A DNA stretch of 64,000 nt from Cristatella mucedo. Its lineage: Eukaryota; Bryozoa; Phylactolaemata; Cristatellidae. The stretch covers positions 250,001 to 314,000 of the forward strand of contig WPIO01000026.1 in assembly GCA_009760855.2 (NCBI GenBank), given 5' to 3'. The notes below the pieces were generated by a model, which made no database searches, was not told the origin of the DNA, and worked only from the letters and a program-made list of their open reading frames with translations. Both the position numbers and the translations under genes were made by a program. This document shows positions 11,801 to 21,499 of this stretch, piece after piece (the first letter of the stretch is position 1; each line of letters opens with the position of its first letter).

Positions 11801-12332
11801 GGTGCACTGGGTGCAGTCATCAGTGGCCGACAGCAACTTGATGGTGCATTTGCAGAGCGACAAAAAGGGCGGCAGTCTGAGCATGTACATTCAAATGGCG
11901 ACGGACATCCGGTCTACGTGCCCCTACAACCGGCTGGCCGAGATCGCCGGCTCGGCACGTGGGCCCGGCACTGTACAGGTGTATCGCTATGTGTCCACCG
12001 TGGCACCGACCATGCCGACCGACTTCTTCGGAATCGGGCATGCGAGCGCTTTCCCCACACACGGCTTCGACGTGGTGACCTTCTTCGGTAACGCCATCAT
12101 CGGCAAAGCCGACAGCGATCACGTCGCCTACCAGAAGGTAGTACGTGACATCGTGCGCTCGTTTGTTCGTGGTGGTGACCTCACGGCCGAATTCAACTTG
12201 ACGTCGGACGGCCGGCATGCGAGCCTGCTGGGTGCCAGCGGCCTCGTGACCCCGCTAGATCGGCCGTACGATGCCGAGCAGTGTCGTTTCTGGGCCTCCA
12301 GCACATTTAAGGACAGTGGTTGGTCGCAGTAA
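3426..12332 (+). CDS. Carboxylesterase/cholinesterase-family protein, catalytic Ser replaced (7 exons)
   Basis: Exons: 3426-3866, 5592-5711, 6127-6287, 7848-8041, 9268-9330, 10939-11096, 11856-12332. All introns are GT-AG and the phases agree (0,0,2,1,1,0), giving 537 residues. Visible family features in order: GIPY near the start, the [12 protein letters not shown] block with its Cys, the oxyanion-hole [25 protein letters not shown]...[13 protein letters not shown], the nucleophile elbow, GTNSHE (acid Glu), THGFD (His) and a closing EQCRFW. The elbow reads G-L-D-G-G instead of G-E-S-A-G, so the nucleophilic Ser is Asp while Glu and His remain. There is no C-terminal membrane segment, so it is probably soluble or secreted. 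The first exon (signal peptide and about 30-50 residues) was not found; an in-frame TAG lies just upstream of the first exon listed. Catalytically dead members of this fold include neuroligins and glutactin-like adhesion proteins. Function is inferred only. Confidence 0.88.
3950..4044. other. Intron 1 segment, no feature
   Basis: Pyrimidine-rich intronic sequence between the donor at 3867 and the L2-A copy. Confidence 0.4.
4045..4415 (-). mobile_element. L2-A LINE, 3' end, in intron 1
   Basis: In reverse: (ATT)n tail at 4047-4062, then the conserved 3' stem (AAAGCGCC...GGCGCTTT), the 3' UTR and the end of the coding region. Very similar to 61362-61759. Confidence 0.88.
5070..5392 (+). mobile_element. 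CR1-B LINE, 3' end, in intron 1
   Basis: Begins near CTAGACTGTGGAACTCGC and runs to a (ACATT)n tail at about 5377-5391. It matches the end of the minus-strand copy at 51334-51660 and the fragment at position 1. It is 5' truncated. Confidence 0.9.
5592..5711 (+). CDS. Esterase-like gene, exon 2
   Basis: 40 codons, phase 0 on both sides (CCAG|AGT ... ATG|GTATGT). It encodes [20 protein letters not shown] followed by the [13 protein letters not shown] helix typical of the family. Confidence 0.93.
6127..6287 (+). CDS. Esterase-like gene, exon 3 with altered nucleophile elbow
   Basis: Acceptor TTGCAG|GTG, donor GT|GTAAGC, phase 2. It encodes [12 protein letters not shown], where active family members have a G-x-S-x-G elbow, then the conserved [11 protein letters not shown] helix. 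The GAC codon is two substitutions from any Ser codon here, so a single base error would not explain it. Confidence 0.93.
6288..7847. other. Intron 3, nothing recognised
   Basis: 1560-bp GT-AG intron. No repeat family of the window is clearly recognisable in it. Confidence 0.55.
7848..8041 (+). CDS. Esterase-like gene, exon 4
   Basis: Acceptor TTTTGCAG|G, donor GACG|GTGAGA. It encodes AIECKSTC...[17 protein letters not shown] and ends [14 protein letters not shown], equivalent to the family's CLRxxDA...PVVDG region. Confidence 0.88.
8610..8812. repeat. AT-rich tract with (TA)n microsatellite in intron 4
   Basis: About 200 bp of nearly pure A/T, including an uninterrupted (AT)n run at about 8749-8802. 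Confidence 0.95.
9268..9330 (+). CDS. Esterase-like gene, exon 5
   Basis: 63-bp exon (TTTTCCAG|GT ... ATCG|GTGAGT), phase 1 on both sides. It encodes [21 protein letters not shown], equivalent to the strand leading to the catalytic acid. Confidence 0.9.
10020..10860 (-). mobile_element. L2-A LINE fragment, interrupted by SINE-A, in intron 5
   Basis: In reverse it encodes diverged versions of the L2-A C-terminal region (HWLPVKQ-like segment near 10570, [10 protein letters not shown] near 10500), then the 3' UTR. It is split at 10057-10246 by a SINE-A. Confidence 0.85.
10057..10246 (-). mobile_element. SINE-A nested in L2-A
   Basis: Reverse SINE-A with an AT-rich tail at 10057-10080. The L2-A sequence CAAGCATAA is repeated on both sides (10048-10056 and 10247-10255), a clear target-site duplication. 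Confidence 0.93.
10939..11096 (+). CDS. Esterase-like gene, exon 6 with acid residue
   Basis: Acceptor CTTGTAG|GC, donor GAG|GTATGG, phase 0 at the end. It encodes [11 protein letters not shown], where the Glu aligns with the catalytic acid of cholinesterases, and ends [15 protein letters not shown]. Confidence 0.92.
11856..12332 (+). CDS. Esterase-like gene, last exon with His
   Basis: Acceptor TTTGCAG|AGC; 158 codons plus TAA. It encodes [21 protein letters not shown], then [13 protein letters not shown], where the His matches the family's catalytic His, and ends YDAEQCRFW plus a short tail. No transmembrane helix follows, unlike neuroligins. Confidence 0.93.
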   Translation, partial: SDKKGGSLSMYIQMATDIRSTCPYNRLAEIAGSARGPGTVQVYRYVSTVAPTMPTDFFGIGHASAFPTHGFDVVTFFGNAIIGKADSDHVAYQKVVRDIVRSFVRGGDLTAEFNLTSDGRHASLLGASGLVTPLDRPYDAEQCRFWASSTFKDSGWSQ

Positions 12333-13035
12333 CTTGCAGGCTTATCATCAACTCACTGCAACTCTTTCAGATCGGCCCCGATTCACGGTCAGGGCTATTG
12401 GTCTGATCCATATTGAACGCAGTGCTTACCAGTTTGCAGAGAGCTGCAGAAAAGAGGGCTCTGACTGCTGTGACAGCTTAAGTGCAGAGGTCGTAGCCGG
12501 GTCGTTTGCCAATGTCCCAGGTCCGAGGGTGAAACAGATCTGGCTCACGAGCTGACACTGCTGTCCTCTCGGGCTGAGGCTGCTGCTATGACGGCAGTTG
12601 CTTCCCATTGGTGGTTGCCCCTGCTGCTGTGCATTGTCGTTCGTAAGACTGTTTTTGATCACTGCTAACCGCCATTTCCCTACAAAACCAGGCGAATGTG
12701 ACATTATTGCTCATTGAGCGAAATGCGCGAGCAGATTTAAGGCATGACTGCTTGTTTCACGTCATGTTTTTTCGCAACCATATTCATTTGCTGCGGTCAA
12801 ATTTTATGGCTTGCTTAAATCAAGCTTCTAGCTAATACTGTGTCGTAGCTTTTTAAAATACGTTTTCATTTGGTACCCCATTTATGCTTCGACGCAAGTG
12901 ACTAGCTCGATGACACCCATTAGTGCTGTCGCCGCAATGGCCACCTCTCGCCGGGGAAGCTGAACAATTCTGCTTGGCACTAGCAATGGGCCGCTAAGCA
13001 TTGATTGTAGCACAAACAAGGCAGTCTTATTGATA

Positions 13036-13041
13036 AATAAA
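13036..13041 (+). terminator. Candidate poly(A) signal of esterase-like gene
   Basis: AATAAA about 700 bp after the stop codon at 12330-12332, in otherwise repeat-free 3' flanking sequence. It is the first canonical signal I see downstream. Assignment rests on position only. Confidence 0.45.
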
Positions 13042-13389
13042 GATTACCGGTAGCTATGCGAGACCTGCCAGTGTCGCCCTCCTTCTGCCTTGTGGTGACT
13101 GTGCTTGAGTGCTCGGAGCCGGGTACAAAGACCTGCTAACGTCGCCTATTCAACAACGGTTGCAGTCATGCAGTGCATATAATTGAGGAAGGATCATTCT
13201 CTTTTTTTCCTTCCACCAGAACCTGGCACATATAAGCCATTGAGTGTGGACGTGGATCATTGTGGTAATCACCTGCTATCGTCAGTCTGCCTCAAATGAC
13301 GATTGTAAGAATCCTGCTGGTACAGATTTAACAAATACATATATGAATGCAATTCGGGGTTTCGTAATATTGCAAGAAACGAATAGTAC

Positions 13390-13510
13390 AATCACCTCTA
13401 CGTCAGTGACCATTTCAATTGTGTTTCCTTTGTAGCAAACGTAAAGCACTTAGAAAGAGATTGAGTTCTCTGAGGGTGCTTTATTAAGTTTTGTTATTAT
13501 TATTAGTCTA
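13390..13510 (+). mobile_element. L2-A LINE, 3' tip
   Basis: Short copy of the 3' UTR with the conserved AAAGAGATTGAGTTCTCT stem and a (TTA)n tail. Confidence 0.8.
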
Positions 13511-13949
13511 CAGTGTGCGTGATGTTCCGTGTAGGCTCAAGACAATTTGCGTCCTGCCTTGACTTTGAAGGTTCTGCTCTCCATTTCTCTAGATGGCCGT
13601 CATAGTCTGAGTATTGTTTTAGTATTCACAGAAATTCTCTTCGGCTTTGAGTGAGAAGACAGTCGAGCATACCAATAACTTGGTCCACCAGCTCGGTGGA
13701 TGGGGACGATTGTACGAAAAATGCATTCGGACGCAGCTCACCTCTATCGCTATGATCCGCCTGCCCTGTAAGAGCGTTTTGACTAACAATTCTCAACTGC
13801 CTGTACTGTGGAGGAAAAGCTGTGAGGCAAAGTTTGCACATCACTTGCCTGTGAATAAGGCCATATAAATTACCCTTTTTTCAGTCAGTTGCTGTATCAG
13901 CCTAGGGATAAAGGGCTAGCACTCGAGAATTGTCCTGGGTCTTAGAATA

Positions 13950-14100
13950 AGGTAAGGTGCTGGCTCTTCACGTCTCAGATCTTGGGTTTGAGTCTTGCTG
14001 TAGGCGATCATTTAGTGCCCACTCTAAACTGTGGCGATAACCATATATATAACCAAGGTTCTTCTTCTGCTAAATAAATGAGGCGGTTAAATCGGCAAAA
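13950..14100 (+). mobile_element. SINE-A, degraded
   Basis: Keeps pieces of the tRNA-like head (AGGTAAGGTGCTGGCTC, GGGTTTGAGTC) and of the 3' end (AATGAGGCGGTTAAATC), but is strongly diverged. Confidence 0.5.
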
Positions 14101-14190
14101 CTTATCTTTTTTTGTGCGACATGCTTCCTTTTCAGCGTATGTAAAGTGCTTAGAAAGCGACTTAAGTTTCTTACTATTCTATACACATAT
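14100..14190 (+). mobile_element. L2-A LINE, degraded 3' tip
   Basis: GTATGTAAAGTGCTTAGAAAGCGACTTAAGTTTCTT resembles the L2-A 3' stem region, with several changes. Confidence 0.4.
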
Positions 14191-14514
14191 CTTATCATAA
14201 TATTATTACAGTACCATGTTTCTTATTGTGTGAGTTTTCTCCTATGATTGACCGCAGCTAGGACTGCATGTCCATCGACTTACACATGAAGACTATTTCA
14301 GGACATACTGTAATATAAAGAATATTGTAGGTCGTGTCTGTCAACCCTAGCGGAAGCCTTAAGCTTCCACATTGATGTAGATGAATGCTCGAGGCATTAT
14401 CCAAACTTGTGATGCCGACCATCACCTACCCCTTTAACCGCTCCCATGTTCGCACCAACCGTAGCAATCATCGGGTGATAACAAATTAAACGCAATTAGT
14501 TTCTGTCAGGATTT

Positions 14515-14900
14515 TGAGCTAAACGCTACAAGGTGTGGAGCCTTTCGTTTTGCCATCGGGGTTTCCTCTGAGTTCTTGGTTCATACGCTGATGTACAAAC
14601 TGTCGAGGCGATATGCTGTTCCACGGAGAGCCGTAGTAGATCGGAGTAGAAGGGTTTAATTTGGAAGTTGCGATGTTCACGACAGATAAGCCTAACTGCT
14701 GAGTTTCGCACCAGCTGCAAGTGTCTTATCGCACAGGCAGGAAGACCTGCGAGTAATGAGTTTTCAGAAGCCTAGGCAGGATGCCACAACTGTATACGGA
14801 CCAGCTTGGACGTGGTATGCTTACCGAAGCAGGCCCGAATTTCCGATAGCCGACTCAGCTAGCTAGCCGCTCAGGATCGGGGCATCGAGCCGTTGAACTC
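14515..14900 (-). mobile_element. L2-A LINE, internal fragment
   Basis: In reverse it encodes a diverged version of the QLVRNSAVRLICREH segment and the preceding helix (CNSLLAG-like region near 14740). Frames are broken. Confidence 0.6.
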
Positions 14901-15154
14901 CATACTGAAGAAGAGTGACAGGGACCGAATTAACTTACAGTGTATGTATGCACTTAGATTTAGAGATCCTCGTTAGTGGTTGATCTGCTTTTTAGTTAAA
15001 TCTTTTAAACAATGACTTGATCCGGTTGGGCTAGAAAACGGTAAAAGCATAAGTCTCTCGAAAATTGAGCTGGGAAATGGACGGTCAGATAGTGTTGTTC
15101 AGCTCCTCTGTTATTGTTGGTGCACGCGATTTTGTTCTATAGAGATTAATCAAA

Positions 15155-15310
15155 CGGCCCAGGAGGTAAGGCGGTCGCTCTTCGGGACCAAGGTCGTGGG
15201 TTCGAATCCTGCAGAGGGCGATCCTTTATTGCCTACAGCAATCATTGGTGATACCAGTTAACACGCTGCTACCGCAATGTAAATGAGGTTGGTAAATCAG
15301 CTAATAATAA
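15155..15310 (+). mobile_element. SINE-A, diverged
   Basis: Keeps AGGTAAGGCGGTCGCTC and GGTCGTGGGTTCGAATCCTGCAG (B box), and the 3' end GGTAAATCAGCTAATAATAA. Confidence 0.75.
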
Positions 15311-17510
15311 CATTCGCCTGGCGCCAGCCCCGCGACAGCCACGTGGCTAGGAGACGGCATAACTGGGGGAGAGGGAGGTATGGTCGAGCGGAAAATAATG
15401 CACCTCCTTGTCCCAATTATAGATTTACTCAGTAGGTAGTGTGCAAGAAAATGTGAATGCTTACCTCGCACCAGCACTCGATTAGCAGGAGGCGACACAA
15501 GCTCTACGAATGAAGTGAACGAATTCCAATGGAGTACGGATAAATCGCTGTACCTTAACTCGACTACAAGCATGTCGCCAAATTATGTGCGGCATTATTA
15601 GCTGCCGGGGATTTATGAATAAAGCTGTTGTCCTCTGGAGCATCCAAGGCGTACAATGACCCACACGATCGCCTACCACAAGTACCGCGGATATACGAAA
15701 TCGCGAAGTTTCGAAAAACCACGAATCTAGCAAGTATGTTGCATACCAATCAGCCCTGAGCATCGACGGCATCTGTAACGGATTGCATTACGACCGACTG
15801 CGTATACTGACTTAAGTTCCCGCTAAACGCCTCGCAGTGTTTCCCGTCGGCTAATGGGTCAGACGAACCCCAAGAAATGCCCTTGCCAGTCGGAGGTAGC
15901 AGCCCGAGCTTTAGCCTTAGGTCGAGCTAGCAGCAGCGGCAGCGAAGAAACGTTAATGAGTTGGCGACGCGCGGCCTCGACGCTACGTACCAGTCCAGAA
16001 ACAGGCTGTATAGGAAACGCTGTAACTATGAGCTTCTTCCATGCTGAACGCAATTGGCCAATCCGACTCGAGTTCTATTAGGTAAGCGGAATCGGCACTG
16101 ATGAGAAGGCTTCTTGCTGCACGAGCGCTGCTCACTGAGACTGCACTGACTTCAACTTCTGAATAACCCCGATTCCAATAAAAAATAGAGGCCCGCTTGA
16201 AGATGATATAAGGTATTGTATCTTTAGTGTCCACGTGTCTTACGTGGCTTTTGTCTACCGTGAACAGGGCCCCGTTCAAGAAAGCGCAGAGCGCTATCTA
16301 TTTCTGAACATTTTTTCGGAAATTACCAAACTAAACGCGGTTAATGCTAGGAGGAGTTTTGATTGGATGGCGAGATGTGACGTTTCAAATCAGAAGCAGC
16401 TCGCATGAGAGGATCGTTTGCGGCTGATAATAGCCGAAGCCTATCGGAAGTTGCAACTTGGACTGCGAACTTCTAGAAGTTACTCATGATCACCTTAGCT
16501 CGCAGCGACCGTACTCTCCCACGAGTGGGTGCCTACAAGTTTGTTCGCTCGTCCTACTCTTATCGCTTGCTAAAGCAATTCCTCGCTTGTGTAACTAATG
16601 CCTCACCGAGTGATTCGGATTTCGTAACCGACGGCATCGCAGACTGCATACACTGTTTGCTTTAGCATTTGCTCACCAAAAGTTTCCTTGTACTTATCCA
16701 GAGTAAATCCTTGAGCCAAACAGGCCACATTATTGTCGTTACTATCGATACACTTTGATTGTGGATTTAGTTGGTACGAACAACTTGGAAATGGAACAAG
16801 GAAACATCCGAACGTGCTATGCCGACAAAGAAACGAAGAATGCTGGAAAATTATTCGTAGTTCATTCAAGTTCAAGTTCCCAGCCGCGACCATCCTAAAC
16901 GGGTTCGAGCTGTGATGGCCAAGCACACTTTGCAATACAAGTCGTCCCACTGATTCGCCATAATTAGGGTCTGGCTTACAAGTGCCTGCAAGCAGCGATT
17001 TACTTACTACTCGACATTACTGGGCGATAGAATAGCGGGGAATCCTGCACCACGAAAGCCACATATTTTTACTCAGCAGCGGTTTAATGCACGTACGTCC
17101 ATTCGCAGCGATGCAGTTCGTCCACCCGCCAGGAGCCTGCGGATCAATTGCGTCGTCTGAGCTTCGCATGCCAACAGAAAAATAATCGCTCTGTGAAGGC
17201 TCAGCAAGAACTCTGCATTCGATGATACAATATTACAGAGTTGCTTTATATTATATTATTTTATAAATATTATTGTCCTCCGCGTATGTAACCCACTGAC
17301 TTGAGCCTGCCGGGTTCAGCCTTCGCAGTTTCGGCCCGAAGACCTATTGATGTCAAGAGCTTCGGAGTGTTGTGGTCAGGGAGTTTGAATAGGAGCCACT
17401 AGCTTATGTCAGCATGTCAACGAAGTTTTTAAATGCCTTCCATTACCAAGCCGACGGGAGGCTGATAGGTAATACCACCTCTTACGCTAAGAGTGACACG
17501 TCCGCCAGCT
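15311..17510. other. No gene recognised
   Basis: About 2.2 kb without a supported gene, known repeat or convincing splice pattern. Short open frames do not resemble any family I know. Confidence 0.5.
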
Positions 17511-17514
17511 GGAC

Positions 17515-17722
17515 TCCGTTCAGCCACTAACCATACTTGCATGCCGATCCTGTAAATGCCTCCTCTAACAATATTGTGCTCGTTGACGTTGAACATGCAA
17601 CCGCTAACCATTCGATCGTGCTTCCTTTGCAGCACATGTAAAATGTCTAGTAGGAGATCAAGTTCTTTGAGGGCGCTAGGCAAATGCATTACTATTATTC
17701 TTATTATTATTATTATTACTAT
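17515..17722 (+). mobile_element. L2-A LINE, 3' end
   Basis: 3' UTR with CAGCACATGTAAAATGTCTAG, a variant of the 3' stem, GAGGGCGCTAGG, and an (ATT)n tail at about 17690-17716. Confidence 0.8.
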
Positions 17723-17729
17723 CACCCGG

Positions 17730-17875
17730 GGTCTGAGCTGAGAGATGAGGTGCTCGCGCATCCCAAACCAGGTCGTGGGCTCGAGTCTAGCAGCGGGCGA
17801 CACTTCATCAAAAATACTGTGACAGTAGCGAAGGTTCCTCTGCCCCCATATAAAGAAGGCTTTTGAATCATGTGA
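17730..17875 (+). mobile_element. Degraded tRNA-derived SINE
   Basis: The head reads GAGATGAGGTGCTCGCGCATC ... GGTCGTGGGCTCGAGTC, mixing SINE-A and SINE-B features. Too diverged to assign to either family. Confidence 0.4.
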
Positions 17876-17899
17876 CCGTCACTTCCACGGGAACCATTG

Positions 17900-19035
17900 G
17901 TCTTACTAGTTATGGGCAAACCAAGTGTGATTCAGAAATTGGAAAGGTTAACGCTCACAATCGGCTCTGCTAGCTTATCTCTTGTTAAATCGGCAGGAAA
18001 TTTAGATGTGTTCCAAAGTGACCTTTCATTAGACGACCACATCAGCTTTACAGTCAAGTCTGCCTTCTTTCAGCTACACAACATTGCTAAACTTCAGGCT
18101 TGCTTAGACAGGGATACTACACGCGAGCCGTAATGGCTCACTAGGTAAGGCGGTTGCTTTTCCCGACCTCGGCCCCGAGGTCGTGGGCTCGAATCCTGCA
18201 GTGGGCGATTCTTTATCGCCACTGCAAGCGGTGGTGATAGCCGTAAAGGCTCTTCTGTCGCTATACAAAAGAGGCTGTTAAATCAGCTAGCATTATTATT
18301 ATTATTATTATGTAAATTGGTCCATGCATTGTGACATCCCTCCCTCCTTCAATTTTGTTACTCACTGCTTTCTGGTCTACCTGCTTACGAAATCAGGCGT
18401 TTAAAGTTGGTGCCCAACTCCGAAGCCAGGCTTACCTGTCGTGAGTGTCGCAGTTGCCCCAAGGCACCACTTCTCACCGCTCTGTACTGGCTCTCAGTCA
18501 AGCAGCGCATCGACTTCGAGGCTCTTCCACTCACTTTTAGGTCCTTTCATTTTTTGGCTCCAGCCTAACTATCAGATTTACTTCCTCACCAGGCTAAGCA
18601 TCGCACCGCTCGCTTTTCGGAATCTAATCGTTCGTTTACCAATACCTCATACGAACCTCGAATGCTTTGTAGACCGTTTCTTAATACCTATGCTCCCAAG
18701 GTCTGGAACTCACTACCGACGCATGTCACAACGTCCCCCGACTTGACCACATTTAAAACTAAAAACGCATCTAATTATCACAGCATTTACTGGGTCCATG
18801 TGATTCGTCCTCTGTGTGCTTATGCATTCTGACGCTGCGTGCTGCCACTAACCATATTTGCAAGCTGACTCTGTGCATGGGACCTCTAACCATGTTGTGC
18901 TTGTTATAATTGAGAATGTTACCACTAAACGTTTGATCAGGTTTCATTTTCAGCAAATGTATAATGTCTAGAAAGAGATTGATTTTTCTGAGGGCGCTAT
19001 AAACAATTTATTGTTATTATTATTATTATTATTAG
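17900..19035 (+). mobile_element. L2-A LINE fragment interrupted by SINE-A
   Basis: Upstream part (17900-18124) encodes the region around [18 protein letters not shown]. Downstream part (18310-19035) continues at VHAL...YW and runs to the 3' stem and a (TTA)n tail. The coding frame is broken in several places. Confidence 0.85.
18125..18309 (+). mobile_element. SINE-A nested in L2-A
   Basis: Well-preserved copy, GAGCCGTAATGGCTCACTAGG through GGTCGTGGGCTCGAATCC to AATCAGCTAG and an (ATT)n tail at 18291-18309. It splits an L2-A copy. Confidence 0.9.
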
Positions 19036-19114
19036 TGTAGGGGCAAGCGCGACTCGAGCTGCTCTATCAGCGAGCTGCGAGCTCGCATTCGGAAAGCAGG
19101 CAATTCCCTATTTA

Positions 19115-19235
19115 ATAATACAACAATAATATATTTAGCGCCCTCAGAGAATTGAATCTATCTATAGGCACTTTACAGGTGCTGCATATAAAGCATTACC
19201 AAATGTTTGGTGGTAACATCTGCAGGCAGCAGGCA
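19115..19235 (-). mobile_element. L2-A LINE, 3' tip
   Basis: Reverse tip: AATAATACAACAATAATA tail, then GCGCCCTCAGAGAATTGAATC. It is followed at about 19215-19275 by a fragment resembling the SINE-A 3' half (GATAGCCTCCAAGGCTCTTCTGTC). Confidence 0.65.
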
Positions 19236-19419
19236 GTGATAGCCTCCAAGGCTCTTCTGTCACTATGTAATTAGGCTGACTACATATATTGGTTGAATAA
19301 GATTTTTTATCTTTTTTTCTTCTTTCATTTTTTTTAGCTTTTAAAGTTTGCTGAATGAAAGCTCACGATATTTTTGGTTCGAACTGAAAGGTTATAAAAA
19401 AGAACAGATGAAAGAGAAA

Positions 19420-19870
19420 AAAATAATAAAAAATAATTAGAACATTTTTAGAGTATCCTAAGAGAATATGATCTCTTCCTGGGCATTTGATAGATGCTGT
19501 AAAGGAAACGTATCAATTGGTTAGCGATTAAATGTTCAGCGACAGCACGCACGAGTACGTAAAAGACAACTTACACTGATTCCACAAATGCTGAGAAGAA
19601 AAGACGGATTCTAGCTTTTTTTTTAAATACAATCAGGTTGGGGAATGTCGTGGCTCACTAGGTAATGTGGCTGGTTTTCGCGACCTCGGTCCGAGGTCGT
19701 GGCTTCGAATCCCGTGGTGGGCGATCTGGCATTGTTGCTGCAAGTGGTGGTGCTAGCCGTTTAGGCTTTTCTGTCGCTATACAGAAGAGGCTGTTAAATA
19801 AGCTAGTATTTTTTAAGTCGGGCCTGAGTTTCAAGCTTTAACAGCATGCGAAATTAAAGCACAATATTTA
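19420..19870 (-). mobile_element. L2-A LINE, diverged, interrupted by SINE-A
   Basis: Reverse 3' UTR and end of coding region (CAGGTTGGGGAATGTCGTG, then AAGTCGGGCCTGAGTTTCAAGC after the SINE). It compares with 61670-61720. Confidence 0.6.
19646..19815 (+). mobile_element. SINE-A nested in L2-A
   Basis: TGGCTCACTAGGTAATGTGG head, GAGGTCGTGGCTTCGAATCC B box, AGAAGAGGCTGTTAAATAAGC end. It interrupts the diverged reverse L2-A copy. Confidence 0.85.
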
Positions 19871-20279
19871 AAGGAATTGAAGTTAAAGGCACAGTTTAAA
19901 AGGCTTCAGTTAGAAGAATGGATGGCTCCACCAGTGGTGGAGCCAGAGGTCGGCAGGCAGGCGGACGTAGCGGACGCCCCGCCAGCAGTCGAGTTGCGCG
20001 ACCTGAGCCTCCCGCTATCCCTACGCCCACCGACCGTCACGAACTATAGAGTTATGTCTTAATTTTACTCGATGAGCGACCGCTGAGTTTTTTCAAAGAA
20101 AAAACATGTGATCTTTCGGCTCCACTATATAGTATTTTGCTAATAGCCAGTCTAGTTCCGCCTACATAAAAAAATTGAGGCTCTCGGCCCCGACGTATAG
20201 ATTTTGCAGGTCTTGCTCGCTAGATTATAACCTTGGCACCGCACTGGGTAGGACGAAGCCTACCTTACTGGGGAAGTAG

Positions 20280-20800
20280 GTTGAATAGATAGGCAGGAGC
20301 ACCAGAATGAAGGGACCTGAAAGTGAGTGACGAGACCTTGAAGTCGATATTCTGCTTGATGAGGAGCCACTGCAAGTCGGTGAGAAGTTGTTCTACGTGA
20401 AGATTCCGGTGCTAAATAGAAATAAATCCTTCATTCGAGTAGCGCCCTAAGAAAAATTAATCTCCATCCGCAAGCTTTTCACAAGCCGCAGGGCTCGAGC
20501 CCACGACCCTGATAGCTGAAGGTGAGCACCTTATGCTCTAGACAAACCAGCGAAAACATTAAAGACAGACAACCCTTATTGGCGAGTTTTGCATTGTAAG
20601 TGTCTTATTGCGTGACCGGAAGACCTGCGAGTCGGACGTTACGGAAGTAAAGACTGGAGGTTGCAATTGCATGGAACAACTCGAATGTGGTATCCTTATC
20701 TAAGAAGAACCTAATTTCGGTAATATTAAATAGATTAATTTTGGCAGACTTGACTGCGGAGCTGATGGGATCGTCCTGTGAGTACATGGTTAATTTCAAA
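20280..20800 (-). mobile_element. L2-A LINE fragment interrupted by SINE-B
   Basis: 20280-20415 is the reverse of the LAPAYLS...HWLPVKQ region. 20590-20800 continues upstream (QLVQN to FQLHNIAK equivalents). The gap holds a reverse SINE-B. Confidence 0.75.
20420..20545 (-). mobile_element. SINE-B (tRNA-derived SINE), diverged
   Basis: Reverse copy: GTAGCGCCCTAAG ... GGGCTCGAGCCCACGACC ... GGTGAGCACCTTA. The GGCTCGAGCCC B-box region is clear. Confidence 0.7.
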
Positions 20801-21135
20801 CAAGACATCGATATTTTGTTTAGATACTACATGAGATATGCTGGCTGATCTAAAAAGTTTGAGGAAAAGGTTTTCATATTCATAAGTAATACTATGTTTG
20901 GTTATAATAATTATATTAAATTTATTTTCTTGCGATTCGAGAGATTTCGCTGCCATCCCAGCGCGAATTTCTGCCGTGCATGCTGCACGGGAATTGAGAG
21001 TTCGACTTACTGGAATGTTGGGAGGGATCAAATTATAGGTGCCCACGAGTGTCCTCTGAATTAAAATGAATGCCTTGATACGGAGGGAGCTGTACATTAC
21101 AAAAGCTAGAGAGGGAGAGATTAAAAGTGAGACGA

Positions 21136-21262
<127 letters not shown>

Positions 21263-21351
21263 ATGAGAGACCCTGAAGGTATTGCAGTCATCCTACAAAT
21301 TTGAAAAATAGACGCAGACAGCCGTAGCAAAGATAAACGGATTGACATTAC

Positions 21352-21498
21352 GCCGAGCTGGTTTGATCCAGTGGTTAAGGTGCTCGCCCCCAACCAAGGT
21401 CTGGCTTCGGTCGTGGCTCGAGCCCCGAGGCATATGTGAAGCGCCTGAATAGAGATTAGTTCTCCTGGGGCGCTTTACAAAGGAATTATATTTATATT
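21352..21498 (+). mobile_element. SINE-B
   Basis: GCCGAGCTGGTTTGATCCAGTGG head, GGCTCGAGCCCCGAGG B-box region. The 3' part AGCGCCTGAATAGAGATTAG...TCTCCTGGGGCGCTTTAC has the stem shared with L2-A. Confidence 0.88.
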
Positions 21499-21499
21499 T

